From Reyranella sp. (GTDB lineage Bacteria > Pseudomonadota > Alphaproteobacteria > Reyranellales > Reyranellaceae), in contig JAUXWB010000170.1 in assembly GCA_030684475.1 (NCBI GenBank), positions 1 through 47,735 on the forward strand: a stretch of DNA of 47,735 nt. The letters are read 5' to 3'. This document shows positions 34,723 to 43,696 of the stretch, in pieces. The notes below the pieces were generated by a model that was not told where the DNA came from, ran no database searches, and was given only the letters and a program-made list of their open reading frames with translations. Each line of letters opens with the position of its first letter. The first letter of the stretch is position 1. The position numbers and the translations under genes were made by a program.

Positions 34723-35123
34723 TACTTCTGCCGGCGGTAGAGGTAGCAGTTGTCGGCCTGGGGCATTTTCATGCCCTGGTAGAAGCTCACCGCCGTCGGC
34801 GCCGAGAGCAGCAGCGTGGTGGTGAGTTCGCCGCCGGCCGCGGTGCGCGTCTCCTCGATCAGGCGCTTGCCGATGCCCTGGCCCTGGCAGGCCTTGTCGA
34901 CGGCGAGGTCGGACAGGTAGCAGCAGAAGCAGAAGTCGGTGAGCGAGCGGGCGAAGCCCACCAGCCTGCCGTCCTGGCGGGCCGTCAGGATCAGGTTGGC
35001 GTGGGCCAGCATGCGCTCGACGCGGCCGCGGTCCTCGATCGGCCGGTTGAGGCCCGATTTGGCGACCACGTCGATGTACTCGTCGGCGCCAAGATAATCC
35101 TCGCGGGCGTAGATCGTGTTCAT
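34722..35123 (-). CDS. GNAT-family N-acetyltransferase
   Basis: 133 residues. The acetyl-CoA-binding motif A is LSDLAVDKACQGQGIGKRLIEET (key residues QGQGIGKRL, about 80-89). The preceding strand is TDFCFCCYLSDLAV and the C-terminal motif is FYQGMKM, all usual. It moves an acetyl group from acetyl-CoA to an amine. Its ATG at 35123 overlaps the stop of the upstream hydrolase gene as ATGA, so the pair form an operon. The substrate is unknown. It ends within the second HTH-associated repeat. Confidence 0.88.
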   Translation of the reverse strand: MNTIYAREDYLGADEYIDVVAKSGLNRPIEDRGRVERMLAHANLILTARQDGRLVGFARSLTDFCFCCYLSDLAVDKACQGQGIGKRLIEETRTAAGGELTTTLLLSAPTAVSFYQGMKMPQADNCYLYRRQK

Positions 35124-35818
35124 TCGCTCAACCATCTCCTGAGTGCGGCCGTCACCTCGGCCGGTCTTTCCAACGGGGACATATGCCCGCAATCCTCGAT
35201 CACGATCAGTCGCGAGGTCGCGATATCGGCGGCCATCTCCTCGGAACGGACGAGCGGCGTCGTCTGGTCCTGGCGGCCGACGATCACCACGGTCGGGATC
35301 TCGATGTCGACCAGCAGCGGCCGGCTGTCGGGCCGTCCGATGATGGCGGTCTGCTCCCGGACGAAGCCCTCGGCGCCGATCTCCAGCGACATGTCGAGGA
35401 TCGGCTGGGTGATGGCCGGATCGTCGAGGTGCGAAGGATGGACGATCAGCGGCAGCAAGGTGCGATGCACGCCATGGAAGCGGCCAATCTTGGTCTGCTC
35501 GATCAGTCCGTGGCGCCTGGTCGTCGCCTCGGTCGAGTCGGGGGTGGCCTGGGTGTCGATCAGGGCGAGCCGCTCGACCCGCTCGGCGGCGCGACGCAGC
35601 ATCTCGAAGGCGACGTAGCCGCCCATCGAGAAGCCGCCGAGGGCGAAGCGATCGGGCGCCAAAGCAAGCGCGGCCTTGGCCATGGCGCCCACCGAGTCGT
35701 GGTGCCAGAGCTCGGGCACCACGACGTCGGCGATGTCGGAGAGGGCAGAGATTTGATGCTCGAAGACGCGCCGTGTGTTCAGCAGGCCGGGCAGCAGGAC
35801 AAGCGTGGGACGCGCCAT
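35120..35818 (-). CDS. Alpha/beta hydrolase
   Basis: 232 residues. The nucleophile elbow is GFSMGGYVA (about 82-90, G-x-S-x-G). The oxyanion region is LLPGLLNT near residue 10. The catalytic Asp is probably in VVIVGRQDQTTP (about 180) and the His in DCGHMSPLERP (about 208). It may be an esterase or carboxylesterase; the substrate is not predictable. It is the first gene of a two-gene operon with the GNAT gene. Confidence 0.88.
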   Translation of the reverse strand: MARPTLVLLPGLLNTRRVFEHQISALSDIADVVVPELWHHDSVGAMAKAALALAPDRFALGGFSMGGYVAFEMLRRAAERVERLALIDTQATPDSTEATTRRHGLIEQTKIGRFHGVHRTLLPLIVHPSHLDDPAITQPILDMSLEIGAEGFVREQTAIIGRPDSRPLLVDIEIPTVVIVGRQDQTTPLVRSEEMAADIATSRLIVIEDCGHMSPLERPAEVTAALRRWLSE

Positions 35819-35836
35819 CGGTTACACCTGATTCGA

Positions 35837-37783
35837 TCAGATCTGGATCTGGTTACCCAGCTCGATAGCGCGGTTCGGCGGAATGCGGAAGAAGGTCTTG
35901 GTCGCCGAGGCCGAATGGGAGAGCGAGATGAACCAGTCGCGGCTGAACCGGCCCAGGGTCGAACGCTGGGCCGGCACCAGCGTCTCGCGGCCGAGGAAGA
36001 AGCTGGTCTCCATCTCGTCGTAGGCGATGCCGTGCGGCCGGCAGGCGCGCAGCGCCGCGGGCACGTCGGGCTGCTCGGTGAAACCGTAGCGGGCGATCAC
36101 GGTGTGGAAACCCTTGCCCAGGCGTTCGACCTCGACGCGGCTGGCCTCGGGTACGCGCGGCACGTCCATGGTCTCGACCTGCAGGATGATGATGCGCTCG
36201 TGCAGGATCTTGTTGTGCTTGAGATTGTGCAGGAAGGCAGCCGGTGTGGAGGAGGCGTCGGCCGTCAGGAACACCGCGGTGCCGGCGACGCGGTTCGGCG
36301 CGCGTTCCATGCGCTCGAGGAACTGACGCAGCGGCAGCGCGCCTTCGCTGAGCTCGGTGGCGACCAGCCGGCGGCCGCGTCGCCAAGTGGTGATGGTGAA
36401 GTAGATGAAGGCCGCGACGACCAGCGGCAGCCAGCCGCCGTCGGGGATCTTGAGAGCGTTGGCGATGAAGAAAGCGAGGTCGGATATGCCGAGCAGGCCG
36501 AATACGCCGACCGCCAGCGGCCACGACCAGCGCCACACCAGGATCGCCACCGCGGTGGCCAGCGCGGCGTCGACCAGCATGGCGCCGGTGACGGCCAGGC
36601 CATAGGCGCCGGCCAGGGCGCCCGACGAACCGAATCCCACGACGAGGGTCACGACGCCGCCCATCAAGATCCAGTTCACGCGTGGGATGTAGATCTGGCC
36701 GATCGCGGTCTCGGAGGTATGCTTGATTTCCATGCGCGGCAGGTAGCCGAGCTGGATCGCCTGGCGGGTCAGCGAGAACACGCCGGTGATGACCGCCTGC
36801 GAGGCGATGATGGTCGCGAGCGTACTGAGCACCACCAGCACCAGGATGTAGTCCTTCGGCACCAGCTCGAAGAACACTTGCCGGATCACCTCGGGATTCT
36901 CGATGATCATTGCGCCCTGGCCGAAGTAGTTCAGCAGCAGGCCGGGCATCACCAAGGTCAGCCATCCGATGCGGATCGGCTTCCTGCCAAAATGGCCCAT
37001 GTCGGCGTACAACGCCTCGGCGCCGGTGACGACCAGCACGATCGAGCCGAAGGCCCAGAAGATGCCGAGACCCTGGTCGGCGATCAGGTAGTAGGCGTAG
37101 AGCGGATTGACTGCCGCCAGCACGGCTGGATTCTTGACGACTTGCCACGCGCCGAGCACGCCCAGCACCAGGAACCACAGCAGCATCACCGGCCCGAAAA
37201 GCCGGCCGACATCGGCGGTGCCACGGGCCTGCAGCATGAACAGCCCGACCAGGATGACCACCGCCAGCGGGATCACGAAGGGGGTGAAGGCCGGCGTTAT
37301 CGCTGACAGGCCCTCGACGGCGCTCATCACCGAGATGGCCGGGGTGATGATGGCGTCGCCGTAGAACAGCGCGAGGCCGATGACCGCCAGCACGATGATG
37401 GTGTGGCGCACCCAGCGCGCTTTGCCGTTGAGCCCGCGCGTGGCCAGTGTCGCCAGCGCCAGCACGCCGCCTTCACCCTTGTTGTCGGCGCGCATGATCA
37501 GCGTGACATACTTGATGGTGACGGTGAGCGTCACCGCCCAAAACAGAGTCGACAGCACGCCCAGCACGTGCTCGGGCGTCGGCTCCATGCCCGCCCCGTG
37601 CAGGAAGGTCTCGCGCAGGGCGTAGAGTGGGCTGGTGCCGATGTCGCCGAACACCACACCCAGCGCGCCCACCACCAGGCCGGCCGCGGCACCGCCGGGC
37701 GCGGCGTGACCGTTGCTGCCGGGGGCCGCGGATGGCGCTGGCGAGGGCTGGGGAGCAGGGGGGAGAGGGTCGGCTGTGGCCAT
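35837..37783 (-). CDS. kup: Low-affinity potassium transporter Kup
   Basis: 648 residues, about twelve membrane segments, then a C-terminal cytoplasmic part of about 140 residues. Family hallmarks are GVVFGDIGTSPLYALRETF near residue 58, YGDAIITPAISVMSAVEGL and FGPVMLLWFLVLG. It takes up potassium with protons across the inner membrane. The ATG at 37783 (MATADPLPP) follows a purine-rich stretch; an upstream ATG-like codon gives a poorly conserved leader. The N-terminal 40 residues are Pro/Ala-rich. No adjacent trk or kdp genes. Confidence 0.93.
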   Translation of the reverse strand: MATADPLPPAPQPSPAPSAAPGSNGHAAPGGAAAGLVVGALGVVFGDIGTSPLYALRETFLHGAGMEPTPEHVLGVLSTLFWAVTLTVTIKYVTLIMRADNKGEGGVLALATLATRGLNGKARWVRHTIIVLAVIGLALFYGDAIITPAISVMSAVEGLSAITPAFTPFVIPLAVVILVGLFMLQARGTADVGRLFGPVMLLWFLVLGVLGAWQVVKNPAVLAAVNPLYAYYLIADQGLGIFWAFGSIVLVVTGAEALYADMGHFGRKPIRIGWLTLVMPGLLLNYFGQGAMIIENPEVIRQVFFELVPKDYILVLVVLSTLATIIASQAVITGVFSLTRQAIQLGYLPRMEIKHTSETAIGQIYIPRVNWILMGGVVTLVVGFGSSGALAGAYGLAVTGAMLVDAALATAVAILVWRWSWPLAVGVFGLLGISDLAFFIANALKIPDGGWLPLVVAAFIYFTITTWRRGRRLVATELSEGALPLRQFLERMERAPNRVAGTAVFLTADASSTPAAFLHNLKHNKILHERIIILQVETMDVPRVPEASRVEVERLGKGFHTVIARYGFTEQPDVPAALRACRPHGIAYDEMETSFFLGRETLVPAQRSTLGRFSRDWFISLSHSASATKTFFRIPPNRAIELGNQIQI

Positions 37784-37917
37784 GATGTCGAACGCCGCCA
37801 AGGGTGGCGGCGGCGCGACGGTTTGCGCCCGCACCTTCCGCCTGTCAACGCGCCAAATCGGGCCTCGTTGCGACGAATGCGCTTGACTTGGAACCCGCCT
37901 GGAGGCGGCCTTGGGGC

Positions 37918-39135
37918 ATGCCCGAGCAAGCCGCCCAGCACGTCGATGTCAGCAATCCGCGCCTCTATCGCGAAGACGCCTGGATGCCGCATTTCGCACG
38001 GCTGCGGCGGAAAGACCCGGTGCACCGCCACGCCGACAGTCCCTACGGGCCCTACTGGTCGGTGACCCGTTACGCCGACATCATGAAGGTCGAACTCGAT
38101 CATGGCAGCTATTCGTCGGAGTCAGGCCTCGGCGGCATCCAGATCGCCGACCAGGCCAAGGGCTCGGAGCTGCCCAACTTCATCCGCATGGACCCGCCGC
38201 GCCACACGGCGCAGCGCAAGACCGTGGCGCCGATCGTGGCACCCTCGAACCTCGCCAACATGGAGGGCACGATCCGCCAGCGCACGCAGGCGGTGCTCGA
38301 CGGCCTGCCGCGCGATGAGACCTTCGACTGGGTCGACCGCGTGTCGACCGAGCTCACCGCCATGATGCTGGCCACCCTGTTCGACTTCCCGTGGGCCGAC
38401 CGGCGCAAGCTCACCCACTGGTCTGATGTCGCCATCGCCAATATCGAGGACGCAGACGCCGTGGTGAAGAGCGAGGCCGAGCGGATGGCCGAGCTGACGC
38501 AGATGGCCGAGATCATGGGCGCGCTGTGGAAGGAGCGCGCCGCCCAGCCGCCCAAGTTCGACCTGATCTCGATGATGGCGCACAGCGAGGCGACGCAGAA
38601 CTTGCCGCTGCGCGAGTTCATCGGCACTTTCGGGCTGCTGATCGTGGGCGGCAACGACACCACGCGCAATTCGATGAGCGGCGGGCTGATGGCGATGATC
38701 GCCAACCCTGGCGAGGTCGCCAAGGTGCGGGCTGATGCCGGCCTGCTGCCGAGCCTCGTTTCGGAGACCATCCGCTACCAGACGCCGGTGATCCACATGC
38801 GACGCACCGCGACCCGGGACACCGAGCTCGGCGGCAAGCAGATCGCCAAGGGCGACAAGGTGGTGATGTGGTACGTCTCGGGCAATCGAGACGAGACGGC
38901 GATCGAGGAGCCCGACCGCTTCGTCGTCGGCCGCGCCAGGCCACGGCACCATCTTGCGTTCGGCGCCGGTATCCACCGCTGCGTCGGCGACCGGCTGGCT
39001 GAGATGCAGCTCAGGATCCTGTGGGAAGAGCTCTTGAAGCGCGACCTCGCGATCGAACTCGCGGGGCCGCCGGTGCGGCTCTACTCGAACTTCATCCGCG
39101 GCATCCGTGCCCTGCCTGTCATCATTCGCGGCTAG
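37918..39135 (+). CDS. Cytochrome P450
   Basis: 405 residues, the usual length of a bacterial soluble P450. The I-helix has GGNDTTRNS (the usual Gly/Thr pair for oxygen activation). The K-helix ExxR is ETIRYQ. The heme-binding loop FGAGIHRCVGDRLAE carries the axial Cys at residue 355. It needs ferredoxin-type redox partners, which are not in the window. The ATG at 37918 (MPEQAAQHV) has GGAGG 16 bases upstream. Its stop directly abuts that of the convergent aldolase gene. A sterol, fatty-acid or terpene substrate is plausible but not shown. Confidence 0.93.
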   Translation: MPEQAAQHVDVSNPRLYREDAWMPHFARLRRKDPVHRHADSPYGPYWSVTRYADIMKVELDHGSYSSESGLGGIQIADQAKGSELPNFIRMDPPRHTAQRKTVAPIVAPSNLANMEGTIRQRTQAVLDGLPRDETFDWVDRVSTELTAMMLATLFDFPWADRRKLTHWSDVAIANIEDADAVVKSEAERMAELTQMAEIMGALWKERAAQPPKFDLISMMAHSEATQNLPLREFIGTFGLLIVGGNDTTRNSMSGGLMAMIANPGEVAKVRADAGLLPSLVSETIRYQTPVIHMRRTATRDTELGGKQIAKGDKVVMWYVSGNRDETAIEEPDRFVVGRARPRHHLAFGAGIHRCVGDRLAEMQLRILWEELLKRDLAIELAGPPVRLYSNFIRGIRALPVIIRG

Positions 39136-39912
39136 TCATCCGCGCCTGACCGTCTCGATGCCGGCGGCGAAGGCCTGCTGGAGCAGCCAGACATCGCCCG
39201 CGATCGAGACGAAGTCGTAGCCAATGCGGGCGAATTCGGCGCCTTGCTTGGCATCGACCGCAAGCCGGCCCGCCGATTTGCCGTGCTTCTTCGCCGCCGC
39301 GATCGTCGCCTGCTCGGCCTGCGCGAAATCGGGATGGTCGAAGGCGCCGGGCTCGCCCAGCGCCACGGAGAGATCGTTGTGGCCGAGCCACAGCATGTCG
39401 ACGCCGGGCATCGCCGCAATCTCGTCGGCCGCCGCGGCGCCTCTCGGATCCTCGATCTGCAGGATGATGGCGGTGCGGGCATTCTGCTCGGCCAGGCGCG
39501 GCAGCAGAGGCTCGCTGCGCATCGCGAAGCGCTCGTGGGCGAGGCCCAGCGCCACGCCGCGGGTGCCGTCGGGCCAGTACTTGGCCGCCTCCAGCACCGC
39601 CTTGGCCTGCGCGACCGACGACACGATCGGCACCATCACGCCGTCGGCACCGGTGTCGAGCGCGCGCGAGATATGGTGGCGGGACTGCGAGGGCACGCGC
39701 ACGATCGACGGCAGGTCGGCCGCCTGCAGGTAACGCACGACGCTGCGCACCGTGTCGAAACCGAAGCCGGTGTGCTCCATGTCGAGTACGGCGAACTCGG
39801 CACCCGCCGCCTTCAGGATCTGGCCGATGCCGGGGGTGGCGAACTCGAACAAAAAGGTGCCGATCTTGGTCTTGGGGGTGCCCACCAGGGCGCGCAGGTT
39901 CGGTGTCGGCAT
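39136..39912 (-). CDS. HpcH/HpaI aldolase/citrate lyase-type protein
   Basis: 258 residues of the class II pyruvate aldolase family. LDMEHTGFGFD carries the catalytic His/acid pair near the N-terminus. IVRVPSQSRHHISRALDTGADGVMVPIV is typical (key residues RVP...DTGADGVMVP). The metal ligands are probably Glu in LQIEDPRG and Asp in GVDMLWLGHNDLS. It makes or splits a 2-keto-3-deoxy or 4-hydroxy-2-oxo acid with Mg2+/Mn2+. The substrate is unknown. The ATG at 39912 is preferred because it has the family start. Confidence 0.9.
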   Translation of the reverse strand: MPTPNLRALVGTPKTKIGTFLFEFATPGIGQILKAAGAEFAVLDMEHTGFGFDTVRSVVRYLQAADLPSIVRVPSQSRHHISRALDTGADGVMVPIVSSVAQAKAVLEAAKYWPDGTRGVALGLAHERFAMRSEPLLPRLAEQNARTAIILQIEDPRGAAAADEIAAMPGVDMLWLGHNDLSVALGEPGAFDHPDFAQAEQATIAAAKKHGKSAGRLAVDAKQGAEFARIGYDFVSIAGDVWLLQQAFAAGIETVRRG

Positions 39913-40040
39913 ATTGTGTTCCCCCGGAATTCTCGTCGCGATTTCTCGTTGCGGTCCGCACCATAGTTGGCGTTTGCGTGGCGGCTCAACCGGAACCGGT
40001 GTGTTGACCGCCCCGCCGGCCCGGCCGCTAATCGACCGTC

Positions 40041-40877
40041 ATGACACCGGCGCTGCTCTACGGCCTCGTCATTCTGTCGGCGATCGCGCACGCGATCTGG
40101 AATGCGCTGGTGAAATCGGCCGGAGACCGCGTCCTCACCATGGTGGCGATCCGGACCGCCGGCCTGCTGATCGGGCTCGCCGCCTTGCCGTTCGTCGACT
40201 GGCCGGCCCCGGAGAGCTGGAAGTGGCTGGTGCTCACCTCTTGCGTGATGTTCGCCTATTACGTGCTCCTGATCCGCTCCTATGGCGCGGGCGACATGAG
40301 CGTCGTCTATCCGCTGGCCCGCGGTCTTGCTCCGGTGCTGATGACGATCACCGCCTTCCTGGCGATCGGCGAGTCGCTGAGCATGGGCCAGATGATGGCG
40401 GTCGGGCTGATCTCGCTCGGCATCATGGCGCTGTCGATCGGTGTCGGCGCCAGTCGGCAGGCGGTGGGCTTTGCGCTGGCGACCGGCGTGTCGGTGGCGA
40501 CCTACAGCTTCTTCGGAGGCCTCGGTGTGCGGGCGGCCGGCACGGTCCTGGGCTTCCAGGCGTGCCTGGAAGTCATCACCGGCCTCGGCATGGTCGGTTA
40601 CGCCCTGGTGACTCGCCGCGCCCAGCTCCCGGCCTATGTCCGCCGCCACGGCGCGGTCGGTCTGTTGGCCGGCGCCATTTCGGTTGTGGGGTTTCTCGCC
40701 TTTCTGCTGGCGGCGCGGAGCCTGCCGCTCGGTCCTGTGGTGGCCCTCCGCGAGACCAGCGTGATCTTCGGTGCGATCCTCGGGACGGTGGTGCTCAAGG
40801 AGGGCTTTGGCTTCCGTCGCATAGCTGCATCGGCGCTCGTGGTCGGCGGGATTGCGCTTCTCGCCGTCCTGCGCTGA
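40041..40877 (+). CDS. EamA/DMT-family transporter
   Basis: 278 residues with about ten hydrophobic segments in two EamA-like repeats. The first repeat contains AIAHAIWNALVKSAGDR (about 13-29), the usual start, and the second ends with GFRRIAASALVVGGIALLAVLR. A DMT-type efflux carrier for metabolites such as amino acids is the family expectation. It is 40 bp before the GST gene and may be co-transcribed with it. Substrate unknown. Confidence 0.85.
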   Translation: MTPALLYGLVILSAIAHAIWNALVKSAGDRVLTMVAIRTAGLLIGLAALPFVDWPAPESWKWLVLTSCVMFAYYVLLIRSYGAGDMSVVYPLARGLAPVLMTITAFLAIGESLSMGQMMAVGLISLGIMALSIGVGASRQAVGFALATGVSVATYSFFGGLGVRAAGTVLGFQACLEVITGLGMVGYALVTRRAQLPAYVRRHGAVGLLAGAISVVGFLAFLLAARSLPLGPVVALRETSVIFGAILGTVVLKEGFGFRRIAASALVVGGIALLAVLR

Positions 40878-40917
40878 GATAAGCTCACGCTTAGCAATCT
40901 ACCATTGGGAGGAAACC

Positions 40918-41544
40918 ATGAAGCTCTATTACATGCCCGGCGCTTGCTCTCTCGGTATCCACGTCATTCTCGAGGAGATCGGCAAACCCTACGACGTCCA
41001 CAAGATCGACGGCGCCAAGCAGGAGCAGTATGGACCCGACTTCGTGAAGCTCAATCCCAAGTCCAAGGTGCCGACGCTGCAGAAGGACGACGGTTCGGTG
41101 CTGACCGAGTTCCCGGCAATCGCGACCTGGCTCGCGCGCAAGAACCCAGAGAAGGCCCTGTTGCCCACCGATGCCGACGGCGAGGCGCGTGCGCTCGAAG
41201 CGATGGACTACGCCGTCTCGACCATGCACATGCAGGGCTTCTCGCGCATGTTCCGGCCGGCAAACTACGCGCCGACCGAAGCCGACCACGACAAGGTCAA
41301 GGCGCGCGGCAAGGAGATCATGGAGAAGGGTCTCGATCTCATGAACAAGACGCTCGAGGGCAAAGAGTATGTGGCCGGCAAGTTCTCGGTCGCCGATGCC
41401 GCGCTCTTCTATGTCTCGTTCTGGGCGTCCGGCCGCATGAAGATGCCGTTGCCCAAGAACGTCGCCGCCCACTACGAGCGCATGAAGGCGCGCCCGGCCG
41501 TGAAGCGCGTGCTGGAGCAGGAAGGCCTCACTGCCGCGGCCTAG
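40918..41544 (+). CDS. Glutathione S-transferase, beta-like
   Basis: 208 residues. The N-terminal thioredoxin fold starts MKLYYMPGACSLG, with Cys10 as in beta-class bacterial GSTs. The cis-Pro/Ser motif is SKVPTLQKDDGSVLTEFPAIATWL (key residues VPTL, ES-like TEFPAI). The C-terminal helical domain has FSVADAALFYVSFW. It conjugates glutathione to electrophiles or reduces disulfides. GGGAGGA precedes the ATG. The nitronate monooxygenase gene follows after 2 bp. Confidence 0.92.
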   Translation: MKLYYMPGACSLGIHVILEEIGKPYDVHKIDGAKQEQYGPDFVKLNPKSKVPTLQKDDGSVLTEFPAIATWLARKNPEKALLPTDADGEARALEAMDYAVSTMHMQGFSRMFRPANYAPTEADHDKVKARGKEIMEKGLDLMNKTLEGKEYVAGKFSVADAALFYVSFWASGRMKMPLPKNVAAHYERMKARPAVKRVLEQEGLTAAA

Positions 41545-41546
41545 GC

Positions 41547-42509
41547 GTGCTGCCTGCTGCGCTCGCGGGCCGTCTTCGCCTGCCGCTGATCGCGGCCCCG
41601 ATGTTTCTCGTATCGGGGCCGGCGCTGGTGAAGGCCGCCTGCCGCAGCGGCGTGGTTGGCTCGTTCCCGACCGCCAACTGCCGCACGGTCGAGGAACTCG
41701 ACCGCTGGCTCTCCGACATATCCGACGACCTCAGACGCGCGGCCGACGAGATCGGCCGCGCCCCGGCGCCGCTCTGTCCCAACCTGATCGTGCACCGCTC
41801 CAATCCGCGCGTACCCGACGATCTGGCCGCAGTGCTGCGTGCCAAGGTCGAGCTGGTGATCACCTCCGTCGGTTCACCCGAACCGGTGCTGAAGCCGCTC
41901 AAGGACGCGGGCTGCCTCGTCTTCGCCGACGTGGCCTCGGTGCGTCATGCTGAGAAAGCCGTCGCTGCCGGTGTCGACGGGCTGGTGCTGCTGACGGCGG
42001 GCGCCGGTGGCCAGACAGGCTGGGTCAATCCCTTCGCCTTGGTGCGTGCGGTGCGGGCCTTCTGGGACGGCATCGTGGTGATGGCGGGCGGCATGGCCGA
42101 CGGCCACGCGATCGCTGCTGCCGAAACACTGGGATGCGATCTCGCCTACATGGGCACCAAGTTCATCGCCACCCGCGAGAGCCTGGCCAAGGACGCCTAC
42201 AAGCAGATGCTGGTGCGGAGCCGGCTCGACGACGTGCTGCTGACGCGGGCCTTCACCGGCCTCGAGACCAACATGCTGCGGCCCTCGATCGCCGCGGCCG
42301 GTCTCGATCCCGACAATCTGCCGGTGCGCGGCGTCATCGACATCGCCAAGGACATCAACGCCGCCGAGCGCGACAAGCCTGACTCCAAACGATGGAAGGA
42401 CATCTGGAGCGCCGGTCACTCGGTGTCGGGTGTCAGCGACGTGCCGTCGGTCGCCGAATTGGTCGAGCGGACCGAAGCCGAGTACCGCGCAGCTCGTCAG
42501 GGAGTCTGA
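41547..42509 (+). CDS. Nitronate monooxygenase
   Basis: 320 residues of the 2-nitropropane dioxygenase family, an FMN-dependent (beta/alpha)8-barrel that oxidises propionate-3-nitronate and other alkyl nitronates. The N-terminal LPLIAAPMFLVSGPALVKAACRSGV is the family start (key residues APMFLVSG). LLTAGAGGQTGWVNPF and VMAGGMADGHAIAAAETLGCDLAYMGTKF hold the FMN phosphate. The GTG at 41547 is 2 bp after the GST stop. It ends 13 bases inside the convergent MFS gene. A detoxifying role is likely. Confidence 0.9.
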   Translation: MLPAALAGRLRLPLIAAPMFLVSGPALVKAACRSGVVGSFPTANCRTVEELDRWLSDISDDLRRAADEIGRAPAPLCPNLIVHRSNPRVPDDLAAVLRAKVELVITSVGSPEPVLKPLKDAGCLVFADVASVRHAEKAVAAGVDGLVLLTAGAGGQTGWVNPFALVRAVRAFWDGIVVMAGGMADGHAIAAAETLGCDLAYMGTKFIATRESLAKDAYKQMLVRSRLDDVLLTRAFTGLETNMLRPSIAAAGLDPDNLPVRGVIDIAKDINAAERDKPDSKRWKDIWSAGHSVSGVSDVPSVAELVERTEAEYRAARQGV

Positions 42510-43684
42510 ACGCCCCCACGACGTGGTGTCGTGATCACGAAGAGTGTGGCGGCGACCAACAGGGCGATGATTCCGAGGCCGGGGAACACCAGCTTGGCGG
42601 CGAAGATCTGAAGCAAGGCGCCGACGATGATCGGGCCCGCGACCTTGCCGGAATTGCGTAGCGCGCCGTAGAAGCCAAGTCCCAGGCCGATATGACTGGC
42701 CGCGATCCGGTTGCCGATCAGGGCGACCGTCGAGGGGAAGGTGAGTCCCTGGCCGACGCCGACGACGACGGCCAGCACCAGCAGCAGGCCGGCATTGGGC
42801 GCCAATGGCAGCGCCACCAGCGCGCCACCGATGGCAGCCAGGCCGAAGGCGATGATCGGCGCATAGCCGTGCCGGTCGCCGAGCCGGCCGCCGAACGGCC
42901 GAACGAGAAGATGGGTCGCTTCCTGGAAGGTGAAAAACAGCCCGGCGGCCCACACGCCGTATCCCGCGTCGAGGGCGAAGATCGGCAGGAACGCCTTCAG
43001 CGAATAGATCGAACCATAGATCGCGAACTCGAGCGCTCCCACCAACCACAGCTCGGCACGGCTGGCCGTGTGTCGCGCGCCGGCCACCAGATCGCGCCAC
43101 AGGCTCGGCCGTGCGGCTGCCACGACCCTGGACTCATCGAACGGCACGAACAGCGCCGGCACCAGGGCCGCACAGCTCAGCAGCCCGACCACAGTGAACA
43201 CCACCTCGGGCGAGTTCCAGGCCAGTATGAAACCCGCAACGGCGGGTGCGATCAGATGGCCGCTGCTGCGCGCCATCTCGAACAGACCGAGCCGGGCGCC
43301 GCGATTGGTCGGCGCCATCTCGGTGACCAGCGCCAAGGTGACCGGTCCGAAGATCGCCGTCGCCGTGCCGTGCAGGACACGCAGCCAGACGAGCTGGTCG
43401 GGCGTGTGGGCAAAGCGGTAGAGGAAGGGAAAGCCGGCGAACAGGATCAGGGCGGCGAAGAAGAAGACGCGCCGTCCGAAGCGGTCGGACAGCGCCCCAA
43501 TCAGCGGCTTCAGCACCGTTCCGGTAAGTGTCGACACGCCGACGATGGTGCCGATCATCAGCTTGTTGGCGCCGAGGCTTGCCGCGAAGATCGGCAGCAC
43601 CGGGCTCTTCGCCATCTGATACGCCGCGCGCACGATCAGATCGGTGACGAAGACCGCCCAGAAACCTGCCGGTTGGCGCGCCAC
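42497..43684 (-). CDS. MFS transporter
   Basis: 395 residues with about twelve hydrophobic segments. The loop 2-3 motif is GALSDRFGRRVFFFAA (about 63-78), typical of drug-efflux MFS proteins, and RVLHGTATAIFGPVTLALV follows in segment 4. FGGRLGDRHGYAPII is its second-half counterpart. The GTG start follows the BNR-repeat gene stop by 12 bp, so the two are probably co-transcribed. Its last 13 bases overlap the convergent nitronate monooxygenase gene. The substrate is unknown. Confidence 0.88.
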   Translation of the reverse strand: MARQPAGFWAVFVTDLIVRAAYQMAKSPVLPIFAASLGANKLMIGTIVGVSTLTGTVLKPLIGALSDRFGRRVFFFAALILFAGFPFLYRFAHTPDQLVWLRVLHGTATAIFGPVTLALVTEMAPTNRGARLGLFEMARSSGHLIAPAVAGFILAWNSPEVVFTVVGLLSCAALVPALFVPFDESRVVAAARPSLWRDLVAGARHTASRAELWLVGALEFAIYGSIYSLKAFLPIFALDAGYGVWAAGLFFTFQEATHLLVRPFGGRLGDRHGYAPIIAFGLAAIGGALVALPLAPNAGLLLVLAVVVGVGQGLTFPSTVALIGNRIAASHIGLGLGFYGALRNSGKVAGPIIVGALLQIFAAKLVFPGLGIIALLVAATLFVITTPRRGGVQTP

Positions 43685-43696
43685 GCCCGGCGCGTC